Assembly: GCF_905404315.1 (NCBI RefSeq)
Contig: NC_066294.1
Location: 12,177,501-12,241,500, forward strand
Reading direction: 5' to 3'
DNA length: 64,000 nucleotides
Source: Leptidea sinapis
Taxonomy: Eukaryota > Arthropoda > Insecta > Lepidoptera > Pieridae
Shown: positions 51,164 through 63,767 of the stretch, piece after piece
Layout of the letters: every line of letters begins with the position of its first letter
Numbering within the stretch: position 1 is the stretch's first letter
Position numbers and translations under genes: made by a program
Notes under the pieces: generated by a model
The model's database searches: none
What the model was told of the DNA's origin: nothing
Seen by the model: the letters and a program-made list of their open reading frames with translations, nothing else

Positions 51164-54100
51164 ATGTTTTCAGCAATATGGATATCGTGTCCGAGGTTCT
51201 CGAGGGTGCAGAAAACAATTTTGGGATCATTTTTATATATGAGATGGCCGCCGCTCAAAATTATGATAACGACATTATGGGTATCGTATCCGAGGTTCTC
51301 GAGGGTGTTGAGAACGATTTTATGACAATTTTTCAAATCGAAGGCCGCCGCACAAAATTATGATTTCAGCAATATGGATATCGTACCCGAGGTTCTCGAG
51401 GGTGCAGAGAACAATTCTGAGATCATTTTTGAAATCCAAGATGGCCGCCGTCCAAAAGTATGATAACTAGATTATGGCTATCGTATCTTAGGTTCTCGAG
51501 GGTGCAGAGAACGATTCTGTGATCATTTTTGAAATCCAAGAGAGCTGCCGCAAACAATAATGTTGTCAGCAATATGGATATCGTGTCTGAGGTTCACGAG
51601 GGTGCAGAAAATAATTTTGGGATCATTTTTTAGCCCGAGATGGCCGCCTCGCAAGATTATGATCACAAAAATATGGGTATCATATCCGAGGTTCTCGAGA
51701 GTGCACAGAACGATTTTTTTATCATATTTGAAATCCAAGGTGGCCGCCGCTCAAAATTATGATAACTTGATTATCGGTATCGTATCCTAGGTTCTCGAGG
51801 GTGCAGAGAGCGATTTTGTGATCATTTTCAAATCCAAGATGGCCGCCGCACAAAATTATGATTTCAGCAATATGGATATCGTACCCGAGGTTCTCGAGGG
51901 TGCAGAGAACGATTTTGTGATCATTTTCAAATCCAAGATGGCCGCCGCACAAAATTATGATTTTAGCAATATGGATATCGTGTCCGAGGTTCTCGAGGGT
52001 GCAGAGAACGATTTTGTGATCATTTTTCAAATCGAAGATAGCCGCCACTTTAAAGTATGATAACTACATTATGGGTATCGTATCCGAGGTTCTCGAGGGT
52101 GTTGAGAACGATTTTATGACAATTTTTCAAATCGAAGGCCGCCGCACAAAATTATGATTTCAGCAATATGGATATCGTACCCGAGGTTCTCGAGGGTGCA
52201 GAGAACGATTTGGTGATCATTTTTCAAATCCAAGAGAGCTGCCGCAAACAATTATGTTATCAGCAATATGGATATCGCGTCCGAGGTTCTCGAGGGTGCA
52301 GAAAACAATTTTGGGATCATTTTTAAATCTGAGATGGCCGCCGCTCAAAATTATGATAACGACATTATGGGTATCGTATCAGTGATTCTCCAGGGTGCAG
52401 AGAACGATTTTGTGATCATTTTTCAAATCCAAGATGGCCGCCGCTCAAAAGTATGATAACTACATTATGGGTATCTTATCCGAGGTTCTCGAGGGTGCTG
52501 AGAACGATTTTGTGATCATTTTTCAAATACAAGATGGCCGCAGTGCAAGATTATGATCATAAAAATATGGGTATCATATCTGAGGTTCCCGAGAGTGCAC
52601 AGAACGATTTTGTGAATATTTTTGAAATCCAAGATGGCCGCCGCTCAAAATTATGATAAGTAAATTATGGGTATCGTATCTAAAGTTCTCGAGGGTGCAG
52701 AGAACGATTTTGTGATCATTTTTGAAATCCAAGATGGCCGCCGCTCAAAATTAGGATAACTACATTATGGGTATCGTATCCGAGGTTCTCGAGGGTGCTG
52801 AGTACGATTTTGTGATCATTTTTCTAATCCAAGATGATCGCCGCACAAAATTATGTTGATGGCCGCCGCTCAAAATAATGATAACTAGATTATGGGTATC
52901 GTATCCGAGGTTCTCGAAGGTGCAGAGAACGATTTTGTGATCAGTTTTCAAATCCAAGATGGCCACCGCTCTAAAGTATGATAATAACATTATGGATATC
53001 GTATCCTAGTTTCTCGAGGGTGCTGAGAACGATTTTGTGAACATTTTTCAAATCCAAGATGGCCGCCGTGTAAGATTATGATCACAAAAATATGGGTATC
53101 GTATCCAATGTTCTCGAGAGTGCACAGAACGATTTTGTGATCATTTTTGAAATCCAAGATGGCCGCCGCACAAAATTATGATTTTAGCAATATGGATATC
53201 GTGTCCGAGGTACTCGAGGGTGCAGAGAACAATTCTGTTATCATTTTTGAAATCCAAGAGCGCTGTCGCAATCAATTATGTTTTCAGCAATATGGATATC
53301 ATGTCCGAGGTTCTCGAGGGTGCAGAAAACAATTTTGGGATCATTTTTAAATCTGAGATGGCCGCCGCTCAAAATTATGATAACGACATTATGGGTATCG
53401 TATCAGTGGTTCTCGAGGGTGCAGAGAACGATTCTGTGATCATTTTTCAAATCCAAGATGGCCGCCGCTCAAAAGTATGATAACTAGATTATGGCTATCG
53501 TATCTTAGGTTCTCGAGGGTGCAGAGAACGATTCTGTGATCATTTTTGAAATCCAAGAGAGCAGCCGCAAACAATAATGTTGTCAGCAATATGGATATCG
53601 TGTCTGAGGTTCACGAGGGTGCAGAAAATAATTTTGGGATCATTTTTAAGCCCGAGATGGCCGCCTCGCAAGATTATGATCACAAAAATATGGGTATCAT
53701 ATCCGAGGTTCTCGAGAGTGCACAGAACGATTTTTTTATCATATTTGAAATCCAAGGTGGCCGCCGCTCAAAATTATGATAACTTGATTATCGGTATCGT
53801 ATCCTAGGTTCTCGAGGGTGCAGAGAGCGATTTTGTTATAAGTTTTCAAATCCAAGAAGGCCGCCGCTCAAAAGAATGATAACTACATTATGGGTATCGT
53901 ATCCGAGGTTCTCGAGGGTGCAGAGAACGATTTTGTGATCATTTTTGAAATCCAAGATGGCCGCCGCACAAAATTATGTTTTCAGCAATATGGATATCGT
54001 GTCCGAGGTTCTCGAGGGTGCAGAAAACAATTTTGGGATCATTTTTATATATGAGATGGCCGCCGCTCAAAATTATGATAACGACATTATGGGTATCGTA

Positions 54101-54252
54101 TCCGAGGTTCTCGAGGGTGTTGAGAACGATTTTATGACAATTTTTCAAATCGAAGGCCGCCGCACAAAATTATGATTTCAGCAATATGGATATCGTACCC
54201 GAGGTTCTCGAGGGTGCAGAGAACAATTCTGAGATCATTTTTGAAATCCAAG
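48630..54252 (+). repeat. 2,812-bp tandem duplication (two copies)
   Basis: Copies are 48,630-51,440 and 51,441-54,252. Both include the fused m16/m17 monomer, the 125-bp monomer and GAGGTACTCGAGG. The junction at 51,440 lies in GAAATCCAAGATGGCCGCCG, where copy 2 ends in GAAATCCAAGAGCGCTG. Differences seen: GTGCCGAGAACG (49,189) and AAGTATGATAAC (51,060) in copy 1. Confidence 0.88.
49471..52282 (+). repeat. B-type expanded HOR, 28 monomers (2,812 bp)
   Basis: The m1-m16 series (125-bp monomer at 49,970-50,094) leads into TATATATGAG and the 97-bp monomer near 51,160-51,400, then restarts at m12/m13 near 51,440 and runs to m21. The restart marks the boundary between the two copies of a 2,812-bp tandem duplication. 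Variants: GTGAACATTTTTC near 50,226, GAGGTACTCGAGG near 50,396 and GAGAGCAGCCGC near 50,745. Confidence 0.87.
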
Positions 54253-56890
54253 AGCGCTGTCGCAATCAATTATGTTTTCAGCAATATGGATATCATGTCC
54301 GAGGTTCTCGAGGGTGCAGAGAACAATTCTGTGATCATTTTTTTAATCCAAGAGGGCTGCCGCAAACAATTATGTTTTCAGCAATATGGATATCGTGTCC
54401 GAGGTTCTCGAGGGTGCAGAAAACAATTTTGGGATCATTTTTATATATGAGATGGCCGCCGCTCAAAATTATGATAACGACATTATGGGTATCGTATCAG
54501 TAGTTCTCGAGGGTGCAGAGAACGATTTTGTGATCATTTTTCAAATCTTAGATGTCCGCCGCTCAAAAGTATGATAACTACATTATGGGTATCTTATCCG
54601 AGGTTCTCGAGGGTGATGAGAACGATTTTGTGATCATTTTTCAAATACAAGATGGCCGCCGTGCAAGATTATGATCATAAAAATACAGGTATCGTATCTG
54701 AGGTTCTCGAGAGTGCACAGAACGATTCTGTGATCATATTTCAAATCCAAGATGGCCGCCGCTCCAAAGTATGATAACTAGATTATGGCTATCGTATCCG
54801 AGGCTCTCGAGGGTGCAGAGAACGATTCTGTGATCATTTTTGAAATCCAAGAGGGCTGCCGCAAACAATAATGTTGTCAGCAATATGGATATCGTGTCTG
54901 AGGTTCACGAGGGTGCAGAAAATAATTTTGGGATCATTTTTAAGTCCGAGATGGCCGCCTCGCAAGATTATGATCACAAAAATATGGGTATCATATCCGA
55001 GGTTCTCGAGGGTGCAGAAAACAATTTTGGGATCATTTTTAAATCTGAGATGGCCGCTGCTCAAAATTATGATAACGACATTATGGGTATCGTATCAGTG
55101 GTTCTCGAGGGTGCAGAGAACGATTCTGTGATCATTTTTCAAATCCAAGATGGCCGCCGCTCAAAATTATGATTTTAGCAATATGGATATCGTATCCGAG
55201 GTTCTCGAGGGTGCAGAGAACAATTCTGAGATCATTTTTGAAATCCAAGAGCGCTGTCGCAATCAATTATGTTTTCAGCAATATGGATATCATGTCCGAT
55301 GTTCTCGAGGGTGCAGAGAACAATTCTGTGATCATTTTTTTAATCCAAGAGGGCTGCCGCAAACAATTATGTTTTCAGCAATATGGATATCGTGTCCGAG
55401 GTTCTCGAGGGTGCAGAAAACAATTTTGGGATCATTTTTATATATGAGATGGCCGCCGCTCAAAATTATGATAACGACATTATGGGTATCGTATCAGTAG
55501 TTCTCGAGGGTGCAGAGAACGATTTTGTGATCATTTTTCAAATCTTAGATGTCCGCCGCTCAAAAGTATGATAACTACATTATGGGTATCTTATCCGAGG
55601 TTCTCGAGGGTGATGAGAACGATTTTGTGATCATTTTTCAAATACAAGATGGCCGCCGTGCAAGATTATGATCATAAAAATACAGGTATCGTATCTGAGG
55701 TTCTCGAGAGTGCACAGAACGATTCTGTGATCATATTTCAAATCCAAGATGGCCGCCGCTCCAAAGTATGATAACTAGATTATGGCTATCGTATCCGAGG
55801 CTCTCGAGGGTGCAGAGAACGATTCTGTGATCATTTTTGAAATCCAAGAGGGCTGCCGCAAACAATAATGTTGTCAGCAATATGGATATCGTGTCTGAGG
55901 TTCACGAGGGTGCAGAAAATAATTTTGGGATCATTTTTAAGTCCGAGATGGCCGCCTCGCAAGATTATGATCACAAAAATATGGGTATCATATCCGAGGT
56001 TCTCGAGGGTGCAGAAAACAATTTTGGGATCATTTTTAAATCTGAGATGGCCGCTGCTCAAAATTATGATAACGACATTATGGGTATCGTATCAGTGGTT
56101 CTCGAGGGTGCAGAGAACGATTCTGTGATCATTTTTCAAATCCAAGATGGCCGCCGCTCAAAAGTATGATAACTAGATTATGGCTATCGTATCTTAGGTT
56201 CTCGAGGGAGCAGAGAACGATTCTGTGATCATTTTTGAAATTCAAGAGGGCTGCCGCAAACAATAATATTGTCAGCAATATGGATATCGTGTCTGAGGTT
56301 CACGAGGGTGCAGAAAATAATTTTGGGATCATTTTTAAGTCCTAGATGGCCGCCGTGCAAGATTATGATTTTAGCAATATGGATATCATGTCCGAGGTTC
56401 TCGAGGGTGCAGAGAACAATTCTGTGATCATTTTTTTAATCCAAGATGGACGCTGCACAAAATTATGATTTCAGCAATATAGATATCGTACTCGAGGTTT
56501 TTGAGGGTGCATAGAACGATTTGGTGATCATTTTTCAAATCCAAGATGGCCGCCGCACAAAATTATGATTTTAGCAATATTGATATCGTTTCCGAGGTTC
56601 TCGAGGGTGCAGAGAACGATTTTGTGATCATTTTTCAAATCGAAGATAGCCGCCACTTTAAAGTATGATAACTACATTATGGGTATCGTATCCGAGGTTC
56701 TCGAGGGTGTTGAGAACGATTTTATGACAATTTTTCAAATCGAAGGCCGCCGCACAAAATTATGATTTCAGCAATATGGATATCGTACCCGAGGTTCTCG
56801 AGGGTGCAGGGAACGATTTGGTGATCATTTTTCAAATCCAAGAGAGCTGCCGCAAACAATTATGTTATCAGCAATATGGATATCGCGTCC
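52283..56890 (+). repeat. Composite unit, 46 monomers (4,608 bp), the longest stretch between anchors
   Basis: 52,283 to about 54,180 repeats the preceding unit at an offset of 2,812 (125-bp monomer at 52,782-52,906). Two copies of a 997-bp A-type 10-mer follow (about 54,180-55,160 and 55,177-56,160), then A-type monomers to about 56,590, then m19-m21. A private change is GAGGTTCCCGAGAG near 52,585, which removes the CTCGAG site there. Confidence 0.85.
54180..56160 (+). repeat. 997-bp tandem duplication of an A-type 10-mer
   Basis: Copies are about 54,180-55,160 and 55,177-56,160 at an offset of 997. Both begin with GAGAACAATTCTGAGATC, a variant shared with 51,410. Copy 2 has CCGATGTTCTCGAGG at 55,297 where copy 1 has CCGAGGTTC. 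Confidence 0.87.
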
Positions 56891-59800
56891 GAGGTTCTCG
56901 AGGGTGCAGAAAACAATTTTGGGATCATTTTTAAATCTGAGATGGCCGCCGCTCAAAATTATGATAACGACATTATGGGTATCGTATCAGTGATTCTCCA
57001 GGGTGCAGAGAACGATTTTGTGATCATTTTTCAAATCCAAGATGGCCGCCGCTCAAAAGTATGATAACTACATTATGGGTATCTTATCCGAGGTTCTCGA
57101 GGGTGCTGAGAACGATTTTGTGATCAATTTTCAAATACAAGATGGCCGCAGTGCAAGATTATGATCATAAAAATATGGGTATCATATCTGAGGTTCTCGA
57201 GAGTGCACAGAACGATTTTGTGAATATTTTTGAAATCCAAGATGGCCGCCGCTCAAAATTATGATAAGTAAATTATGGGTATCGTATCTAAAGTTCTCGA
57301 GGGTGCAGAGAACGATTTTGTGATCATTTTTGAAATCCAAGATGGCCGCCGCTCAAAATTAGGATAACTACATTATGGGTATCGTATCCGAGGTTCTCGA
57401 GGGTGCTGAGTACGATTATGTGATCATTTTTCTAATCCAAGATGATCGCCGCACAAAATTATGTTGATGGCCGCCGCTCAAAATAATGATAACTAGATTA
57501 TGGGTATCGTATCCGAGGTTCTCGAAGGTGCAGAGAACGATTTTGTGATCAGTTTTCAAATCCAAGATGGCCACCGCTCTAAAGTATGATAATAACATTA
57601 TGGATATCGTATCCTAGTTTCTCGAGGGTGCTGAGAACGATTTTGTGATCATTTTTCAAATCCAAGATGGCCGCCGTGTAAGATTATGATCACAAAAATA
57701 TGGGTATCGTATCCAATGTTCTCGAGAGTGCACAGAACGATTTTGTGATCATTTTTGAAATCCAAGATGGCCGCCGCACAAAATTATGATTTTAGCAATA
57801 TGGATATCGTGTCCGAGGTTCTCGAGGGTGCAGAGAACAATTCTGTGATCATTTTTGAAATCCAAGAGCGCTGTCGCAATCAATTATGTTTTCAGCAATA
57901 TGGATATCATGTCCGAGGTTCTCGAGGGTGCAGAAAACAATTTTGGGATCATTTTTAAATCTGAGATGGCCGCCGCTCAAAATTATGATAACGACATTAT
58001 GGGTATCGTATCAGTGGTTCTCGAGGGTGCAGAGAACGATTCTGTGATCATTTTTCAAATCCAAGATGGCCGCCGCTCAAAAGTATGATAACTAGATTAT
58101 GGCTATCGTATCTTAGGTTCTCGAGGGTGCAGAGAACGATTCTGTGATCATTTTTGAAATCCAAGAGAGCTGCCGCAAACAATAATGTTGTCAGCAATAT
58201 GGATATCGTGTCTGAGGTTCACGAGGGTGCAGAAAATAATTTTGGGATCATTTTTTAGCCCGAGATGGCCGCCTCGCAAGATTATGATCACAAAAATATG
58301 GGTATCATATCCGAGGTTCTCGAGAGTGCACAGAACGATTTTTTTATCATATTTGAAATCCAAGGTGGCCGCCGCTCAAAATTATGATAACTTGATTATC
58401 GGTATCGTATCCTAGGTTCTCGAGGGTGCAGAGAGCGATTTTGTTATAAGTTTTCAAATCCAAAAAGGCCGCCGCTCAAAAGAATGATAACTACATTATG
58501 GGTATCGTATCCGAGGTTCTCGAGGGTGCAGAGAACGATTTTGTGATCATTTTTGAAATCCAAGATGGCCGCCGCACAAAATTATGATTTCAGCAATATG
58601 GATATCGTACCCGAGGTTCTCGAGGGTGCAGAGAACGATTTTGTGATCATTTTCAAATCCAAGATGGCCGCCGCACAAAATTATGATTTTAGCAATATGG
58701 ATATCGTGTCCGAGGTTCTCGAGGGTGCAGAGAACGATTTTGTGATCATTTTTCAAATCGAAGATAGCCGCCACTTTAAAGTATGATAACTACATTATGG
58801 GTATCGTATCCGAGGTTCTCGAGGGTGTTGAGAACGATTTTATGACAATTTTTCAAATCGAAGGCCGCCGCACAAAATTATGATTTCAGCAATATGGATA
58901 TCGTACCCGAGGTTCTCGAGGGTGCAGAGAACGATTTGGTGATCATTTTTCAAATCCAAGAGAGCTGCCGCAAACAATTATGTTATCAGCAATATGGATA
59001 TCGCGTCCGAGGTTCTCGAGGGTGCAGAAAACAATTTTGGGATCATTTTTAAATCTGAGATGGCCGCCGCTCAAAATTATGATAACGACATTATGGGTAT
59101 CGTATCAGTGATTCTCCAGGGTGCAGAGAACGATTTTGTGATCATTTTTCAAATCCAAGATGGCCGCCGCTCAAAAGTATGATAACTACATTATGGGTAT
59201 CTTATCCGAGGTTCTCGAGGGTGCTGAGAACGATTTTGTGATCATTTTTCAAATACAAGATGGCCGCAGTGCAAGATTATGATCATAAAAATATGGGTAT
59301 CATATCTGAGGTTCTCGAGAGTGCACAGAACGATTTTGTGAATATTTTTGAAATCCAAGATGGCCGCCGCTCAAAATTATGATAAGTAAATTATGGGTAT
59401 CGTATCTAAAGTTCTCGAGGGTGCAGAGAACGATTTTGTGATCATTTTTGAAATCCAAGATGGCCGCCGCTCAAAATTAGGATAACTACATTATGGGTAT
59501 CGTATCCGAGGTTCTCGAGGGTGCTGAGTACGATTTTGTGATCATTTTTCTAATCCAAGATGATCGCCGCACAAAATTATGTTGATGGCCGCCGCTCAAA
59601 ATAATGATAACTAGATTATGGGTATCGTATCCGAGGTTCTCGAAGGTGCAGAGAACGATTTTGTGATCAGTTTTCAAATCCAAGATGGCCACCGCTCTAA
59701 AGTATGATAATAACATTATGGATATCGTATCCTAGTTTCTCGAGGGTGCTGAGAACGATTTTGTGAACATTTTTCAAATCCAAGATGGCCGCCGTGTAAG

Positions 59801-60701
59801 ATTATGATCACAAAAATATGGGTATCGTATCCAATGTTCTCGAGAGTGCACAGAACGATTTTGTGATCATTTTTGAAATCCAAGATGGCCGCCGCACAAA
59901 ATTATGATTTTAGCAATATGGATATCGTGTCCGAGGTACTCGAGGGTGCAGAGAACAATTCTGTTATCATTTTTGAAATCCAAGAGCGCTGTCGCAATCA
60001 ATTATGTTTTCAGCAATATGGATATCATGTCCGAGGTTCTCGAGGGTGCAGAAAACAATTTTGGGATCATTTTTAAATCTGAGATGGCCGCCGCTCAAAA
60101 TTATGATAACGACATTATGGGTATCGTATCAGTGGTTCTCGAGGGTGCAGAGAACGATTCTGTGATCATTTTTCAAATCCAAGATGGCCGCCGCTCAAAA
60201 GTATGATAACTAGATTATGGCTATCGTATCTTAGGTTCTCGAGGGTGCAGAGAACGATTCTGTGATCATTTTTGAAATCCAAGAGAGCAGCCGCAAACAA
60301 TAATGTTGTCAGCAATATGGATATCGTGTCTGAGGTTCACGAGGGTGCAGAAAATAATTTTGGGATCATTTTTAAGCCCGAGATGGCCGCCTCGCAAGAT
60401 TATGATCACAAAAATATGGGTATCATATCCGAGGTTCTCGAGAGTGCACAGAACGATTTTTTTATCATATTTGAAATCCAAGGTGGCCGCCGCTCAAAAT
60501 TATGATAACTTGATTATCGGTATCGTATCCTAGGTTCTCGAGGGTGCAGAGAGCGATTTTGTTATAAGTTTTCAAATCCAAAAAGGCCGCCGCTCAAAAG
60601 AATGATAACTACATTATGGGTATCGTATCCGAGGTTCTCGAGGGTGCAGAGAACGATTTTGTGATCATTTTTGAAATCCAAGATGGCCGCCGCACAAAAT
60701 T
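55330..60701 (+). repeat. 5.3-kb segmental duplication, copy 2
   Basis: This is the downstream partner of 45,893-51,163 and retains the m16/m17 pair. The partners diverge after ACAAAATTATG, where copy 1 continues TTTTCAGC (51,163) and this copy continues ATTTCAGC (60,701). Confidence 0.86.
56891..59008 (+). repeat. B-type 21-mer HOR, 2,118 bp
   Basis: It shares private variants with 47,454-49,470 at an offset of 9,437 (GATCAATTTTC near 57,124; TTTTTTAGCCCGAG near 58,252) but keeps the monomer that copy has lost. The 125-bp monomer is at 57,390-57,514, with GATTATGTGATC (not GATTTTGTGATC) near 57,416. Confidence 0.92.
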
Positions 60702-61127
60702 ATGATTTCAGCAATATGGATATCGTACCCGAGGTTCTCGAGGGTGCAGAGAACGATTTTGTGGTCATTTTCAAATCCAAGATGGCCGCCGCACAAAATT
60801 ATGATTTTAGCAATATGGATATCGTGTCCGAGGTTCTCGAGGGTGCAGAGAACGATTTTGTGATCATTTTTCAAATCGAAGATAGCCGCCACTTTAAAGT
60901 ATGATAACTACATTATGGGTATCGTATCCGAGGTTCTCGAGGGTGTTGAGAACGATTTTATGACAATTTTTCAAATCGAAGGCCGCCGCACAAAATTATG
61001 ATTTCAGCAATATGGATATCGTACCCGAGGTTCTCGAGGGTGCAGAGAACGATTTGGTGATCATTTTTTCAAATCCAAGAGAGCTGCCGCAAACAATTAT
61101 GTTATCAGCAATATGGATATCGCGTCC
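59009..61127 (+). repeat. B-type 21-mer HOR, 2,119 bp
   Basis: It is closest to 49,471 onward (offset 9,538), sharing GTGAACATTTTTC, GAGGTACTCGAGG and GAGAGCAGCCGC (59,764; 59,934; 60,283). One extra T near 61,066 (six T before CAAATCC) gives the odd length. The 125-bp monomer is at 59,508-59,632. A private change is GTGGTCATTTTC near 60,762. Confidence 0.91.
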
Positions 61128-62447
61128 GAGGTTCTCGAGGGTGCAGAAAACAATTTTGGGATCATTTTTAAATCTGAGATGGCCGCCGCTCAAAATTATG
61201 ATAACGACATTATGGGTATCGTATCAGTGATTCTCCAGGGTGCAGAGAACGATTTTGTGATCATTTTTCAAATCCAAGATGGCCGCCGCTCAAAAGTATG
61301 ATAACTACATTATGGGTATCTTATCCGAGGTTCTCGAGGGTGTTGAGAACGATTTTGTGATCATTTTTCAAATACAAGATGGCCGCAGTGCAAGATTATG
61401 ATCATAAAAATATGGGTATCATATCTGAGGTTCTCGAGAGTGCACAGAACGATTTTGTGAATATTTTTGAAATCCAAGATGGCCGCCGCTCAAAATTATG
61501 ATAAGTAAATTATGGGTATCGTATCTAAAGTTCTCGAGGGTGCAGAGAACGATTTTGTGATCATTTTTGAAATCCAAGATGGCCGCCGCTCAAAATTAGG
61601 ATAACTACATTATGGGTATCGTATCCGAGGTTCTCGAGGGTGCTGAGTACGATTTTGTGATCATTTTTCTAATCCAAGATGATCGCCGCACAAAATTATG
61701 TTGATGGCCGCCGCTCAAAATAATGATAACTAGATTATGGGTATCGTATCCGAGGTTCTCGAAGGTGCAGAGAACGATTTTGTGATCAGTTTTCAAATCC
61801 AAGATGGCCACCGCTCTAAAGTATGATAATAACATTATGGATATCGTATCCTAGTTTCTCGAGGGTGCTGAGAACGATTTTGTGATCATTTTTCAAATCC
61901 AAGATGGCCGCCGTGTAAGATTATGATCACAAAAATATGGGTATCGTATCCAATGTTCTCGAGAGTGCACAGAACGATTTTGTGATCATTTTTGAAATCC
62001 AAGATGGCCACCGCACAAAATTATGATTTTAGCAATATGGATATCATGTCCGAGGTTCTCGAGGGTGCAGAGAACAATTCTGTGATCATTTTTTTAATCC
62101 AAGAGGGCTGCCGCAAACAATTATGTTTTCAGCAATATGGATATCGTGTCCGAGGTTCTCGAGGGTGCAGAAAACAATTTTGGGATCATTTTTATATATG
62201 AGATGGCCGCCGCTCAAAATTATGATAACGACATTATGGGTATCGTATCCGAGGTTCTCGAGGGTGTTGAGAACGATTTTATGACAATTTTTCAAATCGA
62301 AGGCCGCCGCACAAAATTATGATTTCAGCAATATGGATATCGTACCCGAGGTTCTCGAGGGTGCAGAGAACGATTTGGTGATCATTTTTCAAATCCAAGA
62401 GAGCTGCCGCAAACAATTATGTTATCAGCAATATGGATATCGCGTCC
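61128..62447 (+). repeat. Shortened B-type unit, 13 monomers (1,320 bp)
   Basis: m1-m9 (125-bp monomer at 61,627-61,751) are followed by TTTTTTTAATCC, TATATATGAG, the 97-bp monomer and m21. It repeats at an offset of 1,320 in the next unit. Private changes: GTGTTGAGAACG in m3 near 61,341 and GATGGCCACCGCAC near 62,004. Confidence 0.9.
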
Positions 62448-63767
62448 GAGGTTCTCGAGGGTGCAGAAAACAATTTTGGGATCATTTTTAAATCTGAGAT
62501 GGCCGCCGCTCAAAATTATGATAACGACATTATGGGTATCGTATCAGTGGTTCTCCAGGGTGCAGAGAACGATTTTGTGATCATTTTTCAAATCCTAGAT
62601 GGCCGCCGCTCAAAAGTATGATAACTACATTATGGGTATCTTATCCGAGGTTCTCGAGGGTGCTGAGAACGATTTTGTGATCATTTTTCAAATACAAGAT
62701 GGCCGCAGTGCAAGATTATGATCATAAAAATATGGGTATCATATCTGAGGTTCTCGAGAGTGCACAGAACGATTTTGTGAATATTTTTGAAATCCAAGAT
62801 GGCCGCCGCTCAAAATTATGATAAGTAAATTATGGGTATCGTATCTAAAGTTCTCGAGGGTGCAGAGAACGATTTTGTGATCATTTTTGAAATCCAAGAT
62901 GGCCGCCGCTCAAAATTAGGATAACTACATTATGGGTATCGTATCCGAGGTTCTCGAGGGTGCTGAGTACGATTTTGTGATCATTTTTCTAATCCAAGAT
63001 GATCGCCGCACAAAATTATGTTGATGGCCGCCGCTCAAAATAATGATAACTAGATTATGGGTATCGTATCCGAGGTTCTCGAAGGTGCAGAGAACGATTT
63101 TGTGATCAGTTTTCAAATCCAAGATGGCCACCGCTCTAAAGTATGATAATAAAATTATGGATATCGTATCCTAGTTTCTCGAGGGTGCTGAGAACGATTT
63201 TGTGATCATTTTTCAAATCCAAGATGGCCGCCGTGTAAGATTATGATCACAAAAATATGGGTATCGTATCCAATGTTCTCGAGAGTGCACAGAACGATTT
63301 TGTGATCATTTTTGAAATCCAAGATGGCCGCCGCACAAAATTATGATTTTAGCAATATGGATATCATGTCCGAGGTTCTCGAGGGTGCAGAGAACAATTC
63401 TGTGATCATTTTTTTAATCCAAGAGGGCTGCCGCAAACAATTATGTTTTCAGCAATATGGATATCGTGTCCGAGGTTCTCGAGGGTGCAGAAAACAATTT
63501 TGGGATCATTTTTATATATGAGATGGCCGCCGCTCAAAATTATGATAACGACATTATGGGTATCGTATCCGAGGTTCTCGAGGGTGTTGAGAACGATTTT
63601 ATGACAATTTTTCAAATCGAAGGCCGCCGCACAAAATTATGATTTCAGCAATATGGATATCGTACCCGAGGTTCTCGAGGGTGCAGAGAACGATTTGGTG
63701 ATCATTTTTCAAATCCAAGAGAGCTGCCGCAAACAATTATGTTATCAGCAATATGGATATCGCGTCC
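62448..63767 (+). repeat. Shortened B-type unit, 13 monomers (1,320 bp)
   Basis: This is the second consecutive 1,320-bp 13-mer, with the 125-bp monomer at 62,947-63,071. It differs from the previous unit at GTGGTTCTCCAGG (62,547; the previous unit has GTGATTCTCC), AAATCCTAGATGG near 62,592 and AATAAAATTATGG near 63,150. Confidence 0.9.

Noticed and set aside
51722..52048. Reverse-strand open frame of 108 codons made of a 33-residue repeat
   Set aside because: It arises from consecutive 99-bp monomers and overlaps forward open frames of the same kind. Nothing suggests a promoter, introns or a coding constraint.
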